A stretch of DNA of 64,000 bases from HT1-32 sp040219025 (GTDB lineage: Bacteria; Pseudomonadota; Alphaproteobacteria; Rhodospirillales; HT1-32), in NCBI GenBank assembly GCA_040219025.1, contig JAVJTE010000027.1:124001-188000 (forward strand), read 5' to 3'. Each line of letters starts with the position of its first letter. The first letter of the stretch is position 1. A program made the position numbers and the translations under genes. The notes below the pieces were generated by a model. It was not told the DNA's origin. It searched no databases and saw nothing but the letters and a program-made list of their open reading frames with translations. Shown one piece after another: positions 25,321 through 33,431 of this stretch.

Positions 25321-25671
25321 ATGACGATTGAACGTAAACAGACGGCCACCCGGATGAGCCAGATTGTCATCCATGGTGAGACTGTCTATCTCGCCGGTCA
25401 GGTTGCGAAGAATGCACCGGGTGCGACGGTGAAGGAACAGACGCAGGATATTCTGGCTAATATCGACAAGCTGCTGGCCGAGGCCGGCACCGACAAGACG
25501 AAACTGCTGAGTGCCAATATCTGGCTCGCCAATATTCAGGACTTCGCCGAAATGAACGGCGTCTGGGATGCCTGGGTGCCGGAAGGTCATGCCCCCTGTC
25601 GCGCCTGCGTCGAGGCCCGTCTGGCATCGCCGAAGTTCACCGTCGAAATCATGATCGTCGCGGCGAAGTAA
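25321..25671 (+). CDS. RidA family protein
   Basis: 116 residues beginning MTIERKQTATRMSQ, with GGAG upstream. VYLAGQVAKNAPGATVKEQTQ, ILANIDKLLAEAGTDKTKLLSA and HAPCRACVEARLASPKFTVEI fit RidA. The CxxC-x-E-A-R-L ending keeps the arginine that positions substrate carboxylate in true RidA imine deaminases. It starts an operon with a racemase-like protein and DUF1028, spaced by five bases, so it may clean up an imine or enamine intermediate generated there. Confidence 0.87.
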   Translation: MTIERKQTATRMSQIVIHGETVYLAGQVAKNAPGATVKEQTQDILANIDKLLAEAGTDKTKLLSANIWLANIQDFAEMNGVWDAWVPEGHAPCRACVEARLASPKFTVEIMIVAAK

Positions 25672-25676
25672 CGCAG

Positions 25677-26465
25677 ATGTCCGCCGCTGTCGATGCCCCG
25701 CCCGTCAGCCTCCGGAATCTTCCGTTTCAGCTTGATGACGGCGTGGCGTCGCGCGCCGGTATCGGGCTGATCGTGCTGGCGTCCGATCAGTCCATGGAAC
25801 GTGAATTCGCCGATATTCTGGCACTTGACGGTGTGACGGTGTTCCATAGCCGGATCCTCAACGACAACGAGATCACGCCGGAAACCCTGGCCCGGATGGA
25901 ACAGCGGCTGGCACCGGCGACGGATCTGCTGCTGCCGGGTGTGGATCTGGATGTCATTGCCTTCGGCTGTACATCGGCGTCGATGGTCATTGGCGAGGAC
26001 CGGGTGGCAGAACGTATCCGCGAGGCCCGTCCCCGTACCGCCGTGACCACGCCGATCACCGCGGCCTTCGCCGCTTTCCGGGCGCTGGATTGCAGCCGTA
26101 CCGGATTGCTGACCCCCTATCGGGATGACGTTAACCTGCATATCCGCGATTATGTTCAGGCACGGGGCGTTGCGGTGCCGGTGATGGCGTCGTTCAACGA
26201 GCCGGATGATCGCAATGTCGCCCGCATCCGGGTTGAGGATGTGAAGCAGGCGGCCATCGAACTGGGGCGGCGCGCGGATGTGGACTCGGTTTTCATCTCC
26301 TGCACCAATGTCCGTGCCGCCAGTGTGATTGGCGAGATCGAGGCAGAAATCGGCAAGCCCGTGACCTCGTCCAATCATGCCATGGCCTGGCATTGCCTGC
26401 GTCTGGCCGGTGTCGCCGACATTCTCCCCGGCTGGGGCTCGCTTTATGAAAGGGGTCTGGCATGA
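25677..26465 (+). CDS. Maleate isomerase / Asp-Glu racemase superfamily protein
   Basis: 262 residues. Two conserved cysteines, in IAFGCTSASMVIG and FISCTNVRAA, sit at the positions used by maleate cis-trans isomerase and arylmalonate decarboxylase; TPITAAFAAFRAL and SSNHAMAWHCLRLAG agree. It would act in the cytoplasm on a small dicarboxylate, hydantoin or arylmalonate-like acid. Its end overlaps the DUF1028 start by four bases. The exact reaction cannot be read from sequence. Confidence 0.8.
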   Translation: MSAAVDAPPVSLRNLPFQLDDGVASRAGIGLIVLASDQSMEREFADILALDGVTVFHSRILNDNEITPETLARMEQRLAPATDLLLPGVDLDVIAFGCTSASMVIGEDRVAERIREARPRTAVTTPITAAFAAFRALDCSRTGLLTPYRDDVNLHIRDYVQARGVAVPVMASFNEPDDRNVARIRVEDVKQAAIELGRRADVDSVFISCTNVRAASVIGEIEAEIGKPVTSSNHAMAWHCLRLAGVADILPGWGSLYERGLA

Positions 26466-27145
26466 CGCTTTCCATCGCCGCCCGCTGTGCCCGGACCGGC
26501 CAGATCGGGACTGCCGTGACCTCCTCCTCTATCGCGGTCGCGGCGCGCTGTGCCTGGCTGCGTTCCGGTGTTGGCGCGGTCATGACCCAGAACATCACCG
26601 ATCCAGCACTGGGGCCGCTTTTGCTCGACCGGCTGGCGGCAGGTGAGATACCGCAGGACGCACTGGACGCGGTTACGCGAACGACGGACGCCATTACCTA
26701 TCGCCAGTTGACGGTAATTGATGCTGATGGCCGGACAGCCCGCTATTCCGGCGAGATGACGCTGGGGGTTCATGCCTCTGCCGCGGGTGAGGATTGTGTG
26801 GCCGCCGGTAATCTGCTGGCCAATGACGGTGTGCCTGCGGCCATGGTCGCGACCTTCACCGGATCAGATGCCGCCCTACCGCTGGCGGAGCGTCTGATGC
26901 TGTCACTGGAAGCCGGAATGTTTGCCGGCGGCGAGGCCGGTCCGGTGCATTCGGCGGGCCTGAAGGTCTGTGGCGAGCCGGTCTGGCCGATTGTCGATCT
27001 GCGGGCAGACTGGGCAGAAGACCGTGGCGTGGCTGAACTGCGTTCCCTCTGGAACGCCTACGAGCCGCAGATGCAGGATTACATCACCCGCGCCGCCGAT
27101 CCGGCAAGCGCCCCGGCTTATGGTGTGCCGGGCGATGATGGCTGA
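26462..27145 (+). CDS. DUF1028 domain-containing protein
   Basis: 227 residues starting MTLSIAARCARTGQIGTAVTSSS. The conserved AAGNLLANDGVPAAM and MLSLEAGMFAGGEAGPVHSAGL are the DUF1028 core, a family with a putative Ntn-hydrolase-like fold. Genes of this family are often near RidA and amidohydrolase or racemase genes, as here. Translationally coupled to the racemase gene. A hydrolase of an amide or cyclic imide is a plausible but unproven role. Confidence 0.83.
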   Translation: MTLSIAARCARTGQIGTAVTSSSIAVAARCAWLRSGVGAVMTQNITDPALGPLLLDRLAAGEIPQDALDAVTRTTDAITYRQLTVIDADGRTARYSGEMTLGVHASAAGEDCVAAGNLLANDGVPAAMVATFTGSDAALPLAERLMLSLEAGMFAGGEAGPVHSAGLKVCGEPVWPIVDLRADWAEDRGVAELRSLWNAYEPQMQDYITRAADPASAPAYGVPGDDG

Positions 27146-27166
27146 TGGCAGAGCCCGGGCAGCGGA

Positions 27167-28261
27167 TCAGTTATCGCCGACCCAGCCGCCGCCGCTGAAG
27201 AAGTCGCCTTCAAAGCCGACCATATTTGCCCCGGGGGCGGTGGTCGGGGCATAGGTTGACCCGGCACGGAGATTGTACAGCCGGTCGACCTGATAGCGCA
27301 CGGAGGGGTATTCGTCTTCCGGCAGCCGGGCCTTGCGATAGATCGCCAGCAGACCCTGTGTGCCGCGGTCGGAAATCAGCCGCACGGCATTCTGGTAGGC
27401 AATGCCCGACAGTTCCGAGAGCGCATATTCAAAGAATTCGCGGTCACCGACATCCAGTGACCTGAGAACCAGCTTGGCATTCAGCCGCCCCCGCTGCTTG
27501 AGGCTTTTCACCAGCTGTTCGACATTGCGTTCCGACGGGGCGCTGCCAAGCAGGTCTTTCAGGGTGTCTTCCTGGCTTTTCAGGACGATCCGCTCGGCGA
27601 CGTCTTCCGGGACATCATGTTTGCTGATCAGCTCCATCTTCAGCGTGTCGCTGACCACATCAATCAGCCGCCGGGTAACGCCGGGCGGCAGTTTCTGGCG
27701 CGACACCATGCCCGATGTCACATCCTCTGACTGGCTGAAATCATTGATGACCCGCTCGAAGGTACGTTCGGAAATCTCCGCACCGTTGTTGCGGACCAGT
27801 GTCGCGACGACAAGTTCGACGCCGGTGGCGGCCAGCGCGTCGGAAACCGGCTCCGGGACGGTGCGGCGTTTGGCAACGGCCACCTGGGCGGCGGTCGGCT
27901 GGGTGCGGATGATGTCGATCAGGTCGACATTGGTCAGCACATTGGAATTGATCAGCACCGGCTCGGCGACCTCGATGACATCGGTGGCCAGCTTCCTGGC
28001 GATATCATGGGGGACATCCGGATTCGACTGGAGATGTTCAGCCAGCGATTTCCGGACCGCAAGTTCGACATCCTGGGCCAGCACACGCAGGATTCCGTCC
28101 GCCAGCTGACGCTCACGGTCCGACATGGCGCGCCCGTCATAGACATCGGCGACCTTGCCCCCGACCCGGGCACGGCTTTCCGCAGACGGATTGCTCAGCA
28201 ACTGCTGGATATCCGCCTGTGTCAGCATTGCTGATCGTTTAACCGCCGTTTCGTCCGGCAT
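27167..28261 (-). CDS. DUF2336 domain-containing protein
   Basis: 364 residues, nearly all helical, beginning with ADIQQLLSNPSAESRARVGGKVADVY and continuing with repeated helix pairs (VRKSLAEHLQSNPDVP, LTNVDLIDIIRT, LVATLVRNNGAEISE) typical of DUF2336, a HEAT-like alphaproteobacterial family found in surface-sensing and polarity contexts. The last part FYRKARLPEDEYPSVRYQVDRLY is also conserved. It may start at Met1 or Met12. Cytoplasmic, no catalytic residues. It converges with the DUF1028 gene. Confidence 0.83.
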   Translation of the reverse strand: MPDETAVKRSAMLTQADIQQLLSNPSAESRARVGGKVADVYDGRAMSDRERQLADGILRVLAQDVELAVRKSLAEHLQSNPDVPHDIARKLATDVIEVAEPVLINSNVLTNVDLIDIIRTQPTAAQVAVAKRRTVPEPVSDALAATGVELVVATLVRNNGAEISERTFERVINDFSQSEDVTSGMVSRQKLPPGVTRRLIDVVSDTLKMELISKHDVPEDVAERIVLKSQEDTLKDLLGSAPSERNVEQLVKSLKQRGRLNAKLVLRSLDVGDREFFEYALSELSGIAYQNAVRLISDRGTQGLLAIYRKARLPEDEYPSVRYQVDRLYNLRAGSTYAPTTAPGANMVGFEGDFFSGGGWVGDN

Positions 28262-28360
28262 TCACACTCCGACATGGTCGAACCGATGGATCGAAGTTAC
28301 TCCAATTCTGCGGGAAAGATAAGTCTTTCATCAGCTGTGAAATTTTCGTGTCCCGGTGGT

Positions 28361-29191
28361 CTATTCGATTTCGACCCAGCGCGGTGTCGGACCGTCCTGA
28401 TCGGGGAAAAGTGTCACCAGATAGCTGTAACGATCCGGCCGGTAATGCGACCGTATGAAGATGATCGGATGCGAGTCGATATCGCAGACGATACGCTGCA
28501 TCAGGATCAGCGGTGATCCCGGCGCAACCTGCAGACCGTCGGCAAGCGCGGCATCGGCCAGGGTTGCGGTGATGCGCTGTTCCACCAACCCCGGGGCCAG
28601 TCCGCGTTCACGCAGCAGTTCGACAATCGGGGTCTGGCTGACACTTTCCTCATCCAGCAGCTCGCCGGCCCGTTCCGGCAGCCAGGAGCTGCCGATCGCC
28701 AGCGGGATTCTGTTGCGCATCCGCAGCCGGTCGACCCGCAATGTCCGGTCCCCCTGTGCGGTTTGCAGGCCGGCAGCGACATCGGGGGTTGCCCCGGCCC
28801 ATTCATACAGCAGCACCTCGCTGTCGGTGTCCTGCATGATGGTCATCTGGTCGGCCAGTTTGCCGACCGGGGCCTTCTGCCGGTCCATGATCGGGAAGGT
28901 GCCGCGACCCCGCTGGCGGATGATCCGGCCTTCCTGTTCAAGGCGTTGCAGGGCCTTGCGGACGGTTACCCGCGATACGCCATACATCAGCGCGATCTGC
29001 TGTTCGCCGGGCAGCGGCGTTTCGGCATTGAACTGACCTTCGCGGATCTGCTGGCTCAGAATGGTATAGACGCGATGATAGAGCGGAATAACCCCGGCGG
29101 TGCCGGTGCCGCTTTCATCCCGCAACCGGCTGCTTCTGGTCCGACCCAATATCTCACCCTTTCTGTTCAACCCCCGACTCGAAACTAGCAC
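28361..29191 (-). CDS. GntR family transcriptional regulator, HutC/UTRA type
   Basis: 276 residues. The winged helix PLYHRVYTILSQQIREGQF, then LPGEQQIALMYGVSRVTVRKALQRLEQEGRI, is the GntR DNA-binding domain at about residues 37-105. The C-terminal half, ending ILMQRIVCDIDSHPIIFIRSHYRPDRY, is a UTRA effector domain. It would repress nearby genes until a small ligand binds. The N-terminal 30 residues are poorly conserved, so the start may be internal. The gene lies divergent to a membrane protein gene and next to the DUF2336 gene; the regulon is unknown, but the RidA/racemase/DUF1028 operon is a candidate. Confidence 0.87.
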   Translation of the reverse strand: MLVSSRGLNRKGEILGRTRSSRLRDESGTGTAGVIPLYHRVYTILSQQIREGQFNAETPLPGEQQIALMYGVSRVTVRKALQRLEQEGRIIRQRGRGTFPIMDRQKAPVGKLADQMTIMQDTDSEVLLYEWAGATPDVAAGLQTAQGDRTLRVDRLRMRNRIPLAIGSSWLPERAGELLDEESVSQTPIVELLRERGLAPGLVEQRITATLADAALADGLQVAPGSPLILMQRIVCDIDSHPIIFIRSHYRPDRYSYLVTLFPDQDGPTPRWVEIE

Positions 29192-29292
29192 AGCGGGAGA
29201 GGGCTGTCGCCACCGCCGTCCGGGCCAGTTGACGCTTTACCGGGGAGAAATTTTCATGTCACAATTGTACAACCGATACAGAAGGATATGCG

Positions 29293-30093
29293 ATGACGGA
29301 TGAGACAGTGGTGGCCCGGGACGCGGTCAGCAAGCTGCGCATAGGTTCGGTGATTGCCCGTACCTTTTCTGTCATGTTTTCGAATCTCCCGGCTTTCATG
29401 TTCGTGGCGGTCATGCTGTCGCTGATCCCGCTGATTTTCCAGATCATGCTGGGTGGTGTGGAATCGCTTGGTGCCTCCTATGGCGCGGGGGATATGCAGT
29501 CCGGTGCCCTGGCCCTGACTTTCGTGGTCGGCTTTCTGTCGCTGATGCTCGCCTATATTGCGCAGGGGGCGATTGTCTATGGTGCGGTTCGCTCACTCGA
29601 TGACCAGACGGCGGGGTTTTCCGAATGCGTCGGGCGCGGGCTGGTGCTGGCGCTGCCGCTGCTGGGAATCGCGGTTGTCTATTCGCTCGGGCTGATGATC
29701 TCCCTTCTGCTGCTGGTTATCCCCGCCCTGATTTTCTTTTGTGTCTACTTCGTGGTCATCCCGGCTGCCGTCATGGAAAAGTCCGGCATTCTCGGCAGCT
29801 TTTCCCGCAGCGCGCAACTGACCCGGGGAAACCGCTGGCGCATTCTGGGCCTTGTCCTGCTGGGTATGCTGATCATCGTGACAGTAAGTATCGGCTTTGG
29901 ACTGGTGACCGGTATTATCGTCATCTTTGCCGGTCCCGGAAATGATGCACTGCTGGCCGCCGGTCTGATTGAGGCCGTGGTGAACGCGGTCGTCATGGTC
30001 TTCAACGCCTGCCTGGTCTCGGTGACCTACTATGAGCTCCGCCATCTCGAGGGGGGAACCAGCCTCGAAAAACTGTCATCAGTGTTCGACTGA
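29293..30093 (+). CDS. Membrane protein of unknown function, glycerophosphodiesterase-membrane-domain-like
   Basis: 266 residues with about six hydrophobic helices (FMFVAVMLSLIPLIFQIML, ALTFVVGFLSLMLAYIAQGAIVYGAV, LVLALPLLGIAVVYSLGLM and others). The helix after LLLLVIPALIFFCVYFVVIPAAVMEKSG, followed by SFSRSAQLTRGNRWRILGLVLL, resembles the membrane domain seen in DUF975 and GdpP-like glycerophosphodiesterase membrane proteins. It has no enzymatic domain. The start has AAGGA upstream. It precedes a tRNA gene by 66 bases. Function unknown. Confidence 0.7.
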   Translation: MTDETVVARDAVSKLRIGSVIARTFSVMFSNLPAFMFVAVMLSLIPLIFQIMLGGVESLGASYGAGDMQSGALALTFVVGFLSLMLAYIAQGAIVYGAVRSLDDQTAGFSECVGRGLVLALPLLGIAVVYSLGLMISLLLLVIPALIFFCVYFVVIPAAVMEKSGILGSFSRSAQLTRGNRWRILGLVLLGMLIIVTVSIGFGLVTGIIVIFAGPGNDALLAAGLIEAVVNAVVMVFNACLVSVTYYELRHLEGGTSLEKLSSVFD

Positions 30094-30159
30094 ACAGGGA
30101 ACAAGAGGGAACAGAGGGGGGTGACGGAACCCCGCCCGCCCGCTATGTTCCGCCGCGCA

Positions 30160-30236
30160 GCGCCCGTAGCTCAGCAGGATAGAGCACCAGATTCCTAATC
30201 TGGGGGTCGTGGGTTCGAATCCCGCCGGGCGCACCA
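30160..30236 (+). tRNA. tRNA-Arg (anticodon CCT)
   Basis: Seventy-seven bases including an encoded CCA. The acceptor stem GCGCCCG pairs with CGGGCGC. The D arm begins TAGCTCAG. The anticodon stem CCAGA/TCTGG holds the loop TTCCTAA, giving anticodon CCT, which reads AGG (Arg). The T arm GTGGG-TTCGAAT-CCCGC is canonical. It is followed by a strong palindrome that could end transcription. Confidence 0.95.
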
Positions 30237-30237
30237 C

Positions 30238-30260
30238 ATCACTTCGCCAGGCGAAGTGAT
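30238..30260 (+). terminator. Palindrome just after the tRNA, probable terminator or processing hairpin
   Basis: ATCACTTCGCCAGGCGAAGTGAT is a near-complete inverted repeat starting two bases after the tRNA CCA. Stem ATCACTTC/GAAGTGAT, with GCC/GGC extending it. It is followed by CAACAAAACC rather than a T-tract, so it may act as an RNase-trimmed 3' hairpin as well as a terminator. Confidence 0.55.
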
Positions 30261-30393
30261 CAACAAAACCCTCCAACCCTCAACCAGCGACAGTCGTTTC
30301 ACCGAAACGACGAAAGCGTCGGGCAGGCTGAGTTTCCCTGACCAATACCACTGCTTTTCAGACCATTTCGCTGACGGACAGTCTCGTAAACCA

Positions 30394-30493
30394 GCGTCAT
30401 CCCGGAACGACCGGCAGGTCGGCTGTCCGGGACCTGCGTTAATGGGGGGAGCAGGTCCCGGACGGTCCGGCTCCGCCGTTTCAGGGACGACGG
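30394..30493. repeat. Nested palindromic intergenic element
   Basis: A 13-base perfect inverted repeat (GTCCGGGACCTGC at 30425 and GCAGGTCCCGGAC at 30451) is nested within outer arms CGTCATCCCGGAA and TTCAGGGACGACG. The CGTCATCCCGGA theme is shared with other intergenic palindromes in this window (35.5 and 53.0 kb) and resembles REP-type elements common in alphaproteobacteria. No coding potential. Confidence 0.65.
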
Positions 30494-30579
30494 AGGGCGC
30501 GTTCATGTCATTTCGTGATGATCGTTCCGGTCTGAATGTTGAACGATCCGGCTTCAGTTCTCTGCCGCAGTCCCCCAGA

Positions 30580-31755
30580 TCACTCCGCCAGTTCGCGCAT
30601 GACCTTGATGAGATCCGATTTGCCTTCAAAGCCAATGCCCGGAAGGTCCGGCATGGTGATATGGCCGTCGATGACCTTGACGCCGTCGGGGAAGCCGCCA
30701 TAGGGCTGGAACAGGTCGGGGTAGCTTTCGTTGCCGCCAAGACCAAGGCCCGCCGCGATGTTGAGGGACATCTGGTGGCCGCCATGCGGGATGCAGCGTG
30801 CGGGTGACCAGCCGAACTGGCGCAGGACATCCAGCGTGCGGAGATATTCGACCAGACCATAGGCCAGTGCGCAGTCGAACTGCAGGAAATCGCGGTCCGC
30901 ACGCATGCCGCCATAGCGTAGCAGGTTGCGGGCATCCTGATGCGAGAACAGGTTTTCGCCGGTCGCCATCGGCGCGTCATAGAATTCGGAAATTGCTGCC
31001 TGCAGGGCATAATCGAGCGGATCGCCGATTTCCTCGTACCAGAACAACGGGTAGTCGCGCAGCATCTTGGCGTAGGCAATGCCGGTTTCCAGATCGAACC
31101 GGCCATTTGCATCCACGGCGAGCTGTGCTTCCGAGCCGATTTCCCTGAGGACGGATTCAATGCGGCCCCGGTCCTCGTCAATCGACGCGCCGCCGATCTT
31201 CATCTTCACCACAGTGTAGCCGCGGTCGAGATATCCGCGCATTTCCTTGCAGAGCGCGCTGTTATCCTTGCCGGGATAGTAGTAGCCACCGGCGGCATAG
31301 ACGAAAACCCTGGGATTGGCTTCCTGTCCGGTCTGCTCGGCCAGCAGACGAAAGAGCGGCTTGCCCTCGATCTTGGCAACCGCGTCCCAGATCGCCATGT
31401 CGATGGTGCCGACCGCAACCGACCGCTCGCCATGACCACCGGGCTTTTCATTCATCATCATCGTCGCCCAGATCTTGTGCGGGTCGAGATTGCTGCCGGC
31501 GTCATTCAGCAGGCTTTCGGGGGCCGCCTCCAGAATGCGATCCCGGAATCGTTCCCGGATCAGGCCGCCCTGACCGTAACGGCCGTTGGAGTTGAAGCCG
31601 TAGCCGACAACGCGCTTTCCGTCCCTGACGACATCCGTGACAACAGCCACCAGGCTGGCGGTCATTTTGCTGAAATCGATATAGGCATTGCGAATGGGTG
31701 AGGCGATGGGTTTCGTGACTTCGCAAACATCTAGGATTCGCATTGGATATTCCAT
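30580..31755 (-). CDS. tarD: D-tartrate dehydratase (TarD-like, enolase superfamily)
   Basis: 391 residues, closely matching what I recall of the D(-)-tartrate dehydratase of Bradyrhizobium: MRILDVCEVTKPIASPIRN, GYGFNSNGRYGQGGLIRERF, RVFVYAAGGYYYPGK, VVKMKIGGA with the KxK catalytic lysine, AVDANG and YEEIGDP metal ligands, and RCIPHGGHQMSLN with the catalytic His. It dehydrates D-tartrate to oxaloacetate with Mg2+. The start is Met1 or the ATG four codons in. It is divergent to a LysR-type gene, the usual arrangement for an LTTR-controlled catabolic gene. Confidence 0.88.
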   Translation of the reverse strand: MEYPMRILDVCEVTKPIASPIRNAYIDFSKMTASLVAVVTDVVRDGKRVVGYGFNSNGRYGQGGLIRERFRDRILEAAPESLLNDAGSNLDPHKIWATMMMNEKPGGHGERSVAVGTIDMAIWDAVAKIEGKPLFRLLAEQTGQEANPRVFVYAAGGYYYPGKDNSALCKEMRGYLDRGYTVVKMKIGGASIDEDRGRIESVLREIGSEAQLAVDANGRFDLETGIAYAKMLRDYPLFWYEEIGDPLDYALQAAISEFYDAPMATGENLFSHQDARNLLRYGGMRADRDFLQFDCALAYGLVEYLRTLDVLRQFGWSPARCIPHGGHQMSLNIAAGLGLGGNESYPDLFQPYGGFPDGVKVIDGHITMPDLPGIGFEGKSDLIKVMRELAE

Positions 31756-31845
31756 TTCACTGTTGAGCCAGATGACCGGCGGGAACGGCAGGTGGGGATA
31801 CCTTTAAGCGCCGGGAGGAAGGACGTCTAATGCCAAAATAGATCA

Positions 31846-31859
31846 ATTCAGTGCTGAAT
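31846..31859. promoter_or_regulatory. Candidate LysR-type operator between tarD and lysR
   Basis: ATTCAG-TG-CTGAAT is a dyad with six-base arms in the 218-base divergent region between the dehydratase and regulator genes. LysR proteins bind interrupted dyads close to the T-N11-A type, usually in such divergent spacers. AT-rich stretches (ATAATTGGATTTTTAT at about 31889) nearby may hold the promoter. No binding data; the spacing is not a perfect T-N11-A. Confidence 0.35.
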
Positions 31860-31973
31860 CGGCATCGTTTTTGTATGGCGCATGCCCAATAATTGGATTT
31901 TTATCGAGAGTATTCTCCGTGCATGATATTTTCATGGTGCAATTATGGCATGATCGGCGGGAGAGGGCTTGCG

Positions 31974-32882
31974 ATGAATACAATCTGGCTGGCAGACCTT
32001 CAGGCTCTGGCAGAGACGCTGAATTTCTCGCAGGCGGCAGAAAAGCGGAACATCACACAACCTGCGTTCGGACGCCGGATCAGGTCGCTGGAGGACTGGT
32101 GCGGGACGGAGCTTGTTGACCGCTCGGCCTACCGGCTGCGGCTGACACTTGCGGGCGAAATCATGCTGTCGGCGGCGGCGGATATTACCCGTCGTCTGGA
32201 GCGTGCGCGTCATGATTTCGCGCAGATCCGTGCCGAGACGGCGACGGTAACCTTTGCTGCCACGCATGCCCTTTCATTCGTCTTCTTCCCGAAATGGATA
32301 CAGGGTCTCGGGCCTGCGACGTCGACCATGCCGATCCGGCTGCTGTCGGACAATATGAACGAGTGTGAAAGAATCATGCTGGAGGGGCAGGCCCAGTTTC
32401 TGCTCTGCCACTACCATGAAACCAGTGGCAACCGCCTCGGGTCACAGAACTACCGGCATATTGAGCTTTCTTCCGACCAGATGATTCCGGTCAGTGGCAG
32501 AAATGAGAAAGGCGACGCCATCTACAGCCTGCCGGGGTCGCCGGAGACACCGGTTCCGCGTCTGGCTTATGAGGAGAAGTCGGGAATGGGGCGCATTCTG
32601 TCCCGTACTCTCTCCGGACGTGCGGGTGACCTCCATCTCAGGACTGTTTTTACATCCCATCTGGCCATGGCGCTGAAGGCGCTTGCGGCAGATGGGAAAG
32701 GTGTGGCCTGGATTCCGAAAAGCCTCGCTCTGGACGAACTGGGTGAGAGGGGGCGTCTGACAGCAGCCGGGCCAGACGACTGGTCGGTTGATGTGAAAAT
32801 TATCCTTGTCCGGCCCCGCTCCCGGTTATCGGAAATGGCCGAGACATTCTGGGACCTGATACAACACAACAGCGGATCCTGA
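31974..32882 (+). CDS. LysR family transcriptional regulator
   Basis: 302 residues from the ATG preceded by GGGAGAGG; an open frame extends 27 codons upstream but is not regulator-like. The N-terminus has the winged helix WLADLQALAETLNFSQAAEKRNITQPAFGRRIRSLEDWCG. The effector-binding part has VFFPKWIQGL and the usual two-lobed pattern. Transcribed divergently from tarD, so it most likely controls D-tartrate use, with D-tartrate or a related acid as effector. Confidence 0.88.
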   Translation: MNTIWLADLQALAETLNFSQAAEKRNITQPAFGRRIRSLEDWCGTELVDRSAYRLRLTLAGEIMLSAAADITRRLERARHDFAQIRAETATVTFAATHALSFVFFPKWIQGLGPATSTMPIRLLSDNMNECERIMLEGQAQFLLCHYHETSGNRLGSQNYRHIELSSDQMIPVSGRNEKGDAIYSLPGSPETPVPRLAYEEKSGMGRILSRTLSGRAGDLHLRTVFTSHLAMALKALAADGKGVAWIPKSLALDELGERGRLTAAGPDDWSVDVKIILVRPRSRLSEMAETFWDLIQHNSGS

Positions 32883-32921
32883 TGGCCGGTATCAGGAAGC
32901 ATCCGGGGAACCTGTTCGCCT

Positions 32922-33305
32922 TTACCCCTCCGCCGCGTAGCCCCGCAGCACATCCAGGCTGACCGCGTTCAGGGCGTGGGCATGGGTGGCTTCGAGGATG
33001 AGGCCGGGGGCTTTGCCGGCCTGATGGGCTTCGATCCAGCGGGCGAGGCAGAGGCACCAGCGGTCGCCGGCTTTCAGGCCGGGGAAGCCGTAATCGGGCA
33101 TCGGGGTCGAGAGGTCGTTGCCGCGTGCTTTCGAGAAGGTGAGGAAGTCGTCGGTCATGATGGCGCAGACCAGATGCAGCCCTCGATCATCCGGCCCAGT
33201 AGCACAGCAGCCGTCGCGGTAGAAGCCGGTCAGCGGCTCCATCGAGCAGCTTTGCAGTTTGCCGCCGAGTACGTTGCGCTGGCGGTTGTCACCGGACATA
33301 TGCAT
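32922..33305 (-). CDS. DUF2237 family protein
   Basis: 127 residues starting MHMSGDNRQRNVLGGKLQ after GGAGG at ten bases. SMEPLTGFYRDGCCATGPDDRGLHLVCAIMTDDFLTFSKARGNDL and GFPGLKAGDRWCLCLARWIEA are the DUF2237 core: small proteins with conserved cysteines and a C-terminal helix. No function is known. It converges with the LysR gene and is followed on its other side by the porin gene. Confidence 0.85.
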   Translation of the reverse strand: MHMSGDNRQRNVLGGKLQSCSMEPLTGFYRDGCCATGPDDRGLHLVCAIMTDDFLTFSKARGNDLSTPMPDYGFPGLKAGDRWCLCLARWIEAHQAGKAPGLILEATHAHALNAVSLDVLRGYAAEG

Positions 33306-33377
33306 GAGTGTCTTGCCTCCCTGTTGTGGCGGGAAAATGTTCTCCGCCTCTGTCGGAGATAGGGTGCGGACCGGCAC

Positions 33378-33405
33378 AAAAAAGGGGCAGCCCGGAGGCT
33401 GCCCC
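33378..33405 (-). terminator. Rho-independent terminator of the porin gene
   Basis: On the minus strand a 9-bp stem (GGGGCAGCC/GGCTGCCCC, four-base loop) is followed by six T residues. It lies about 27 bases past the porin stop, a textbook intrinsic terminator. Confidence 0.88.
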
Positions 33406-33431
33406 CTTGAATCGCAATCCGGAAGGCCGGA

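Noticed and set aside
30160..30260. tRNA-Arg as an integration site of a genomic island
   Set aside because: No integrase gene and no repeat of the tRNA 3' end found downstream; genes after it look like ordinary chromosome.
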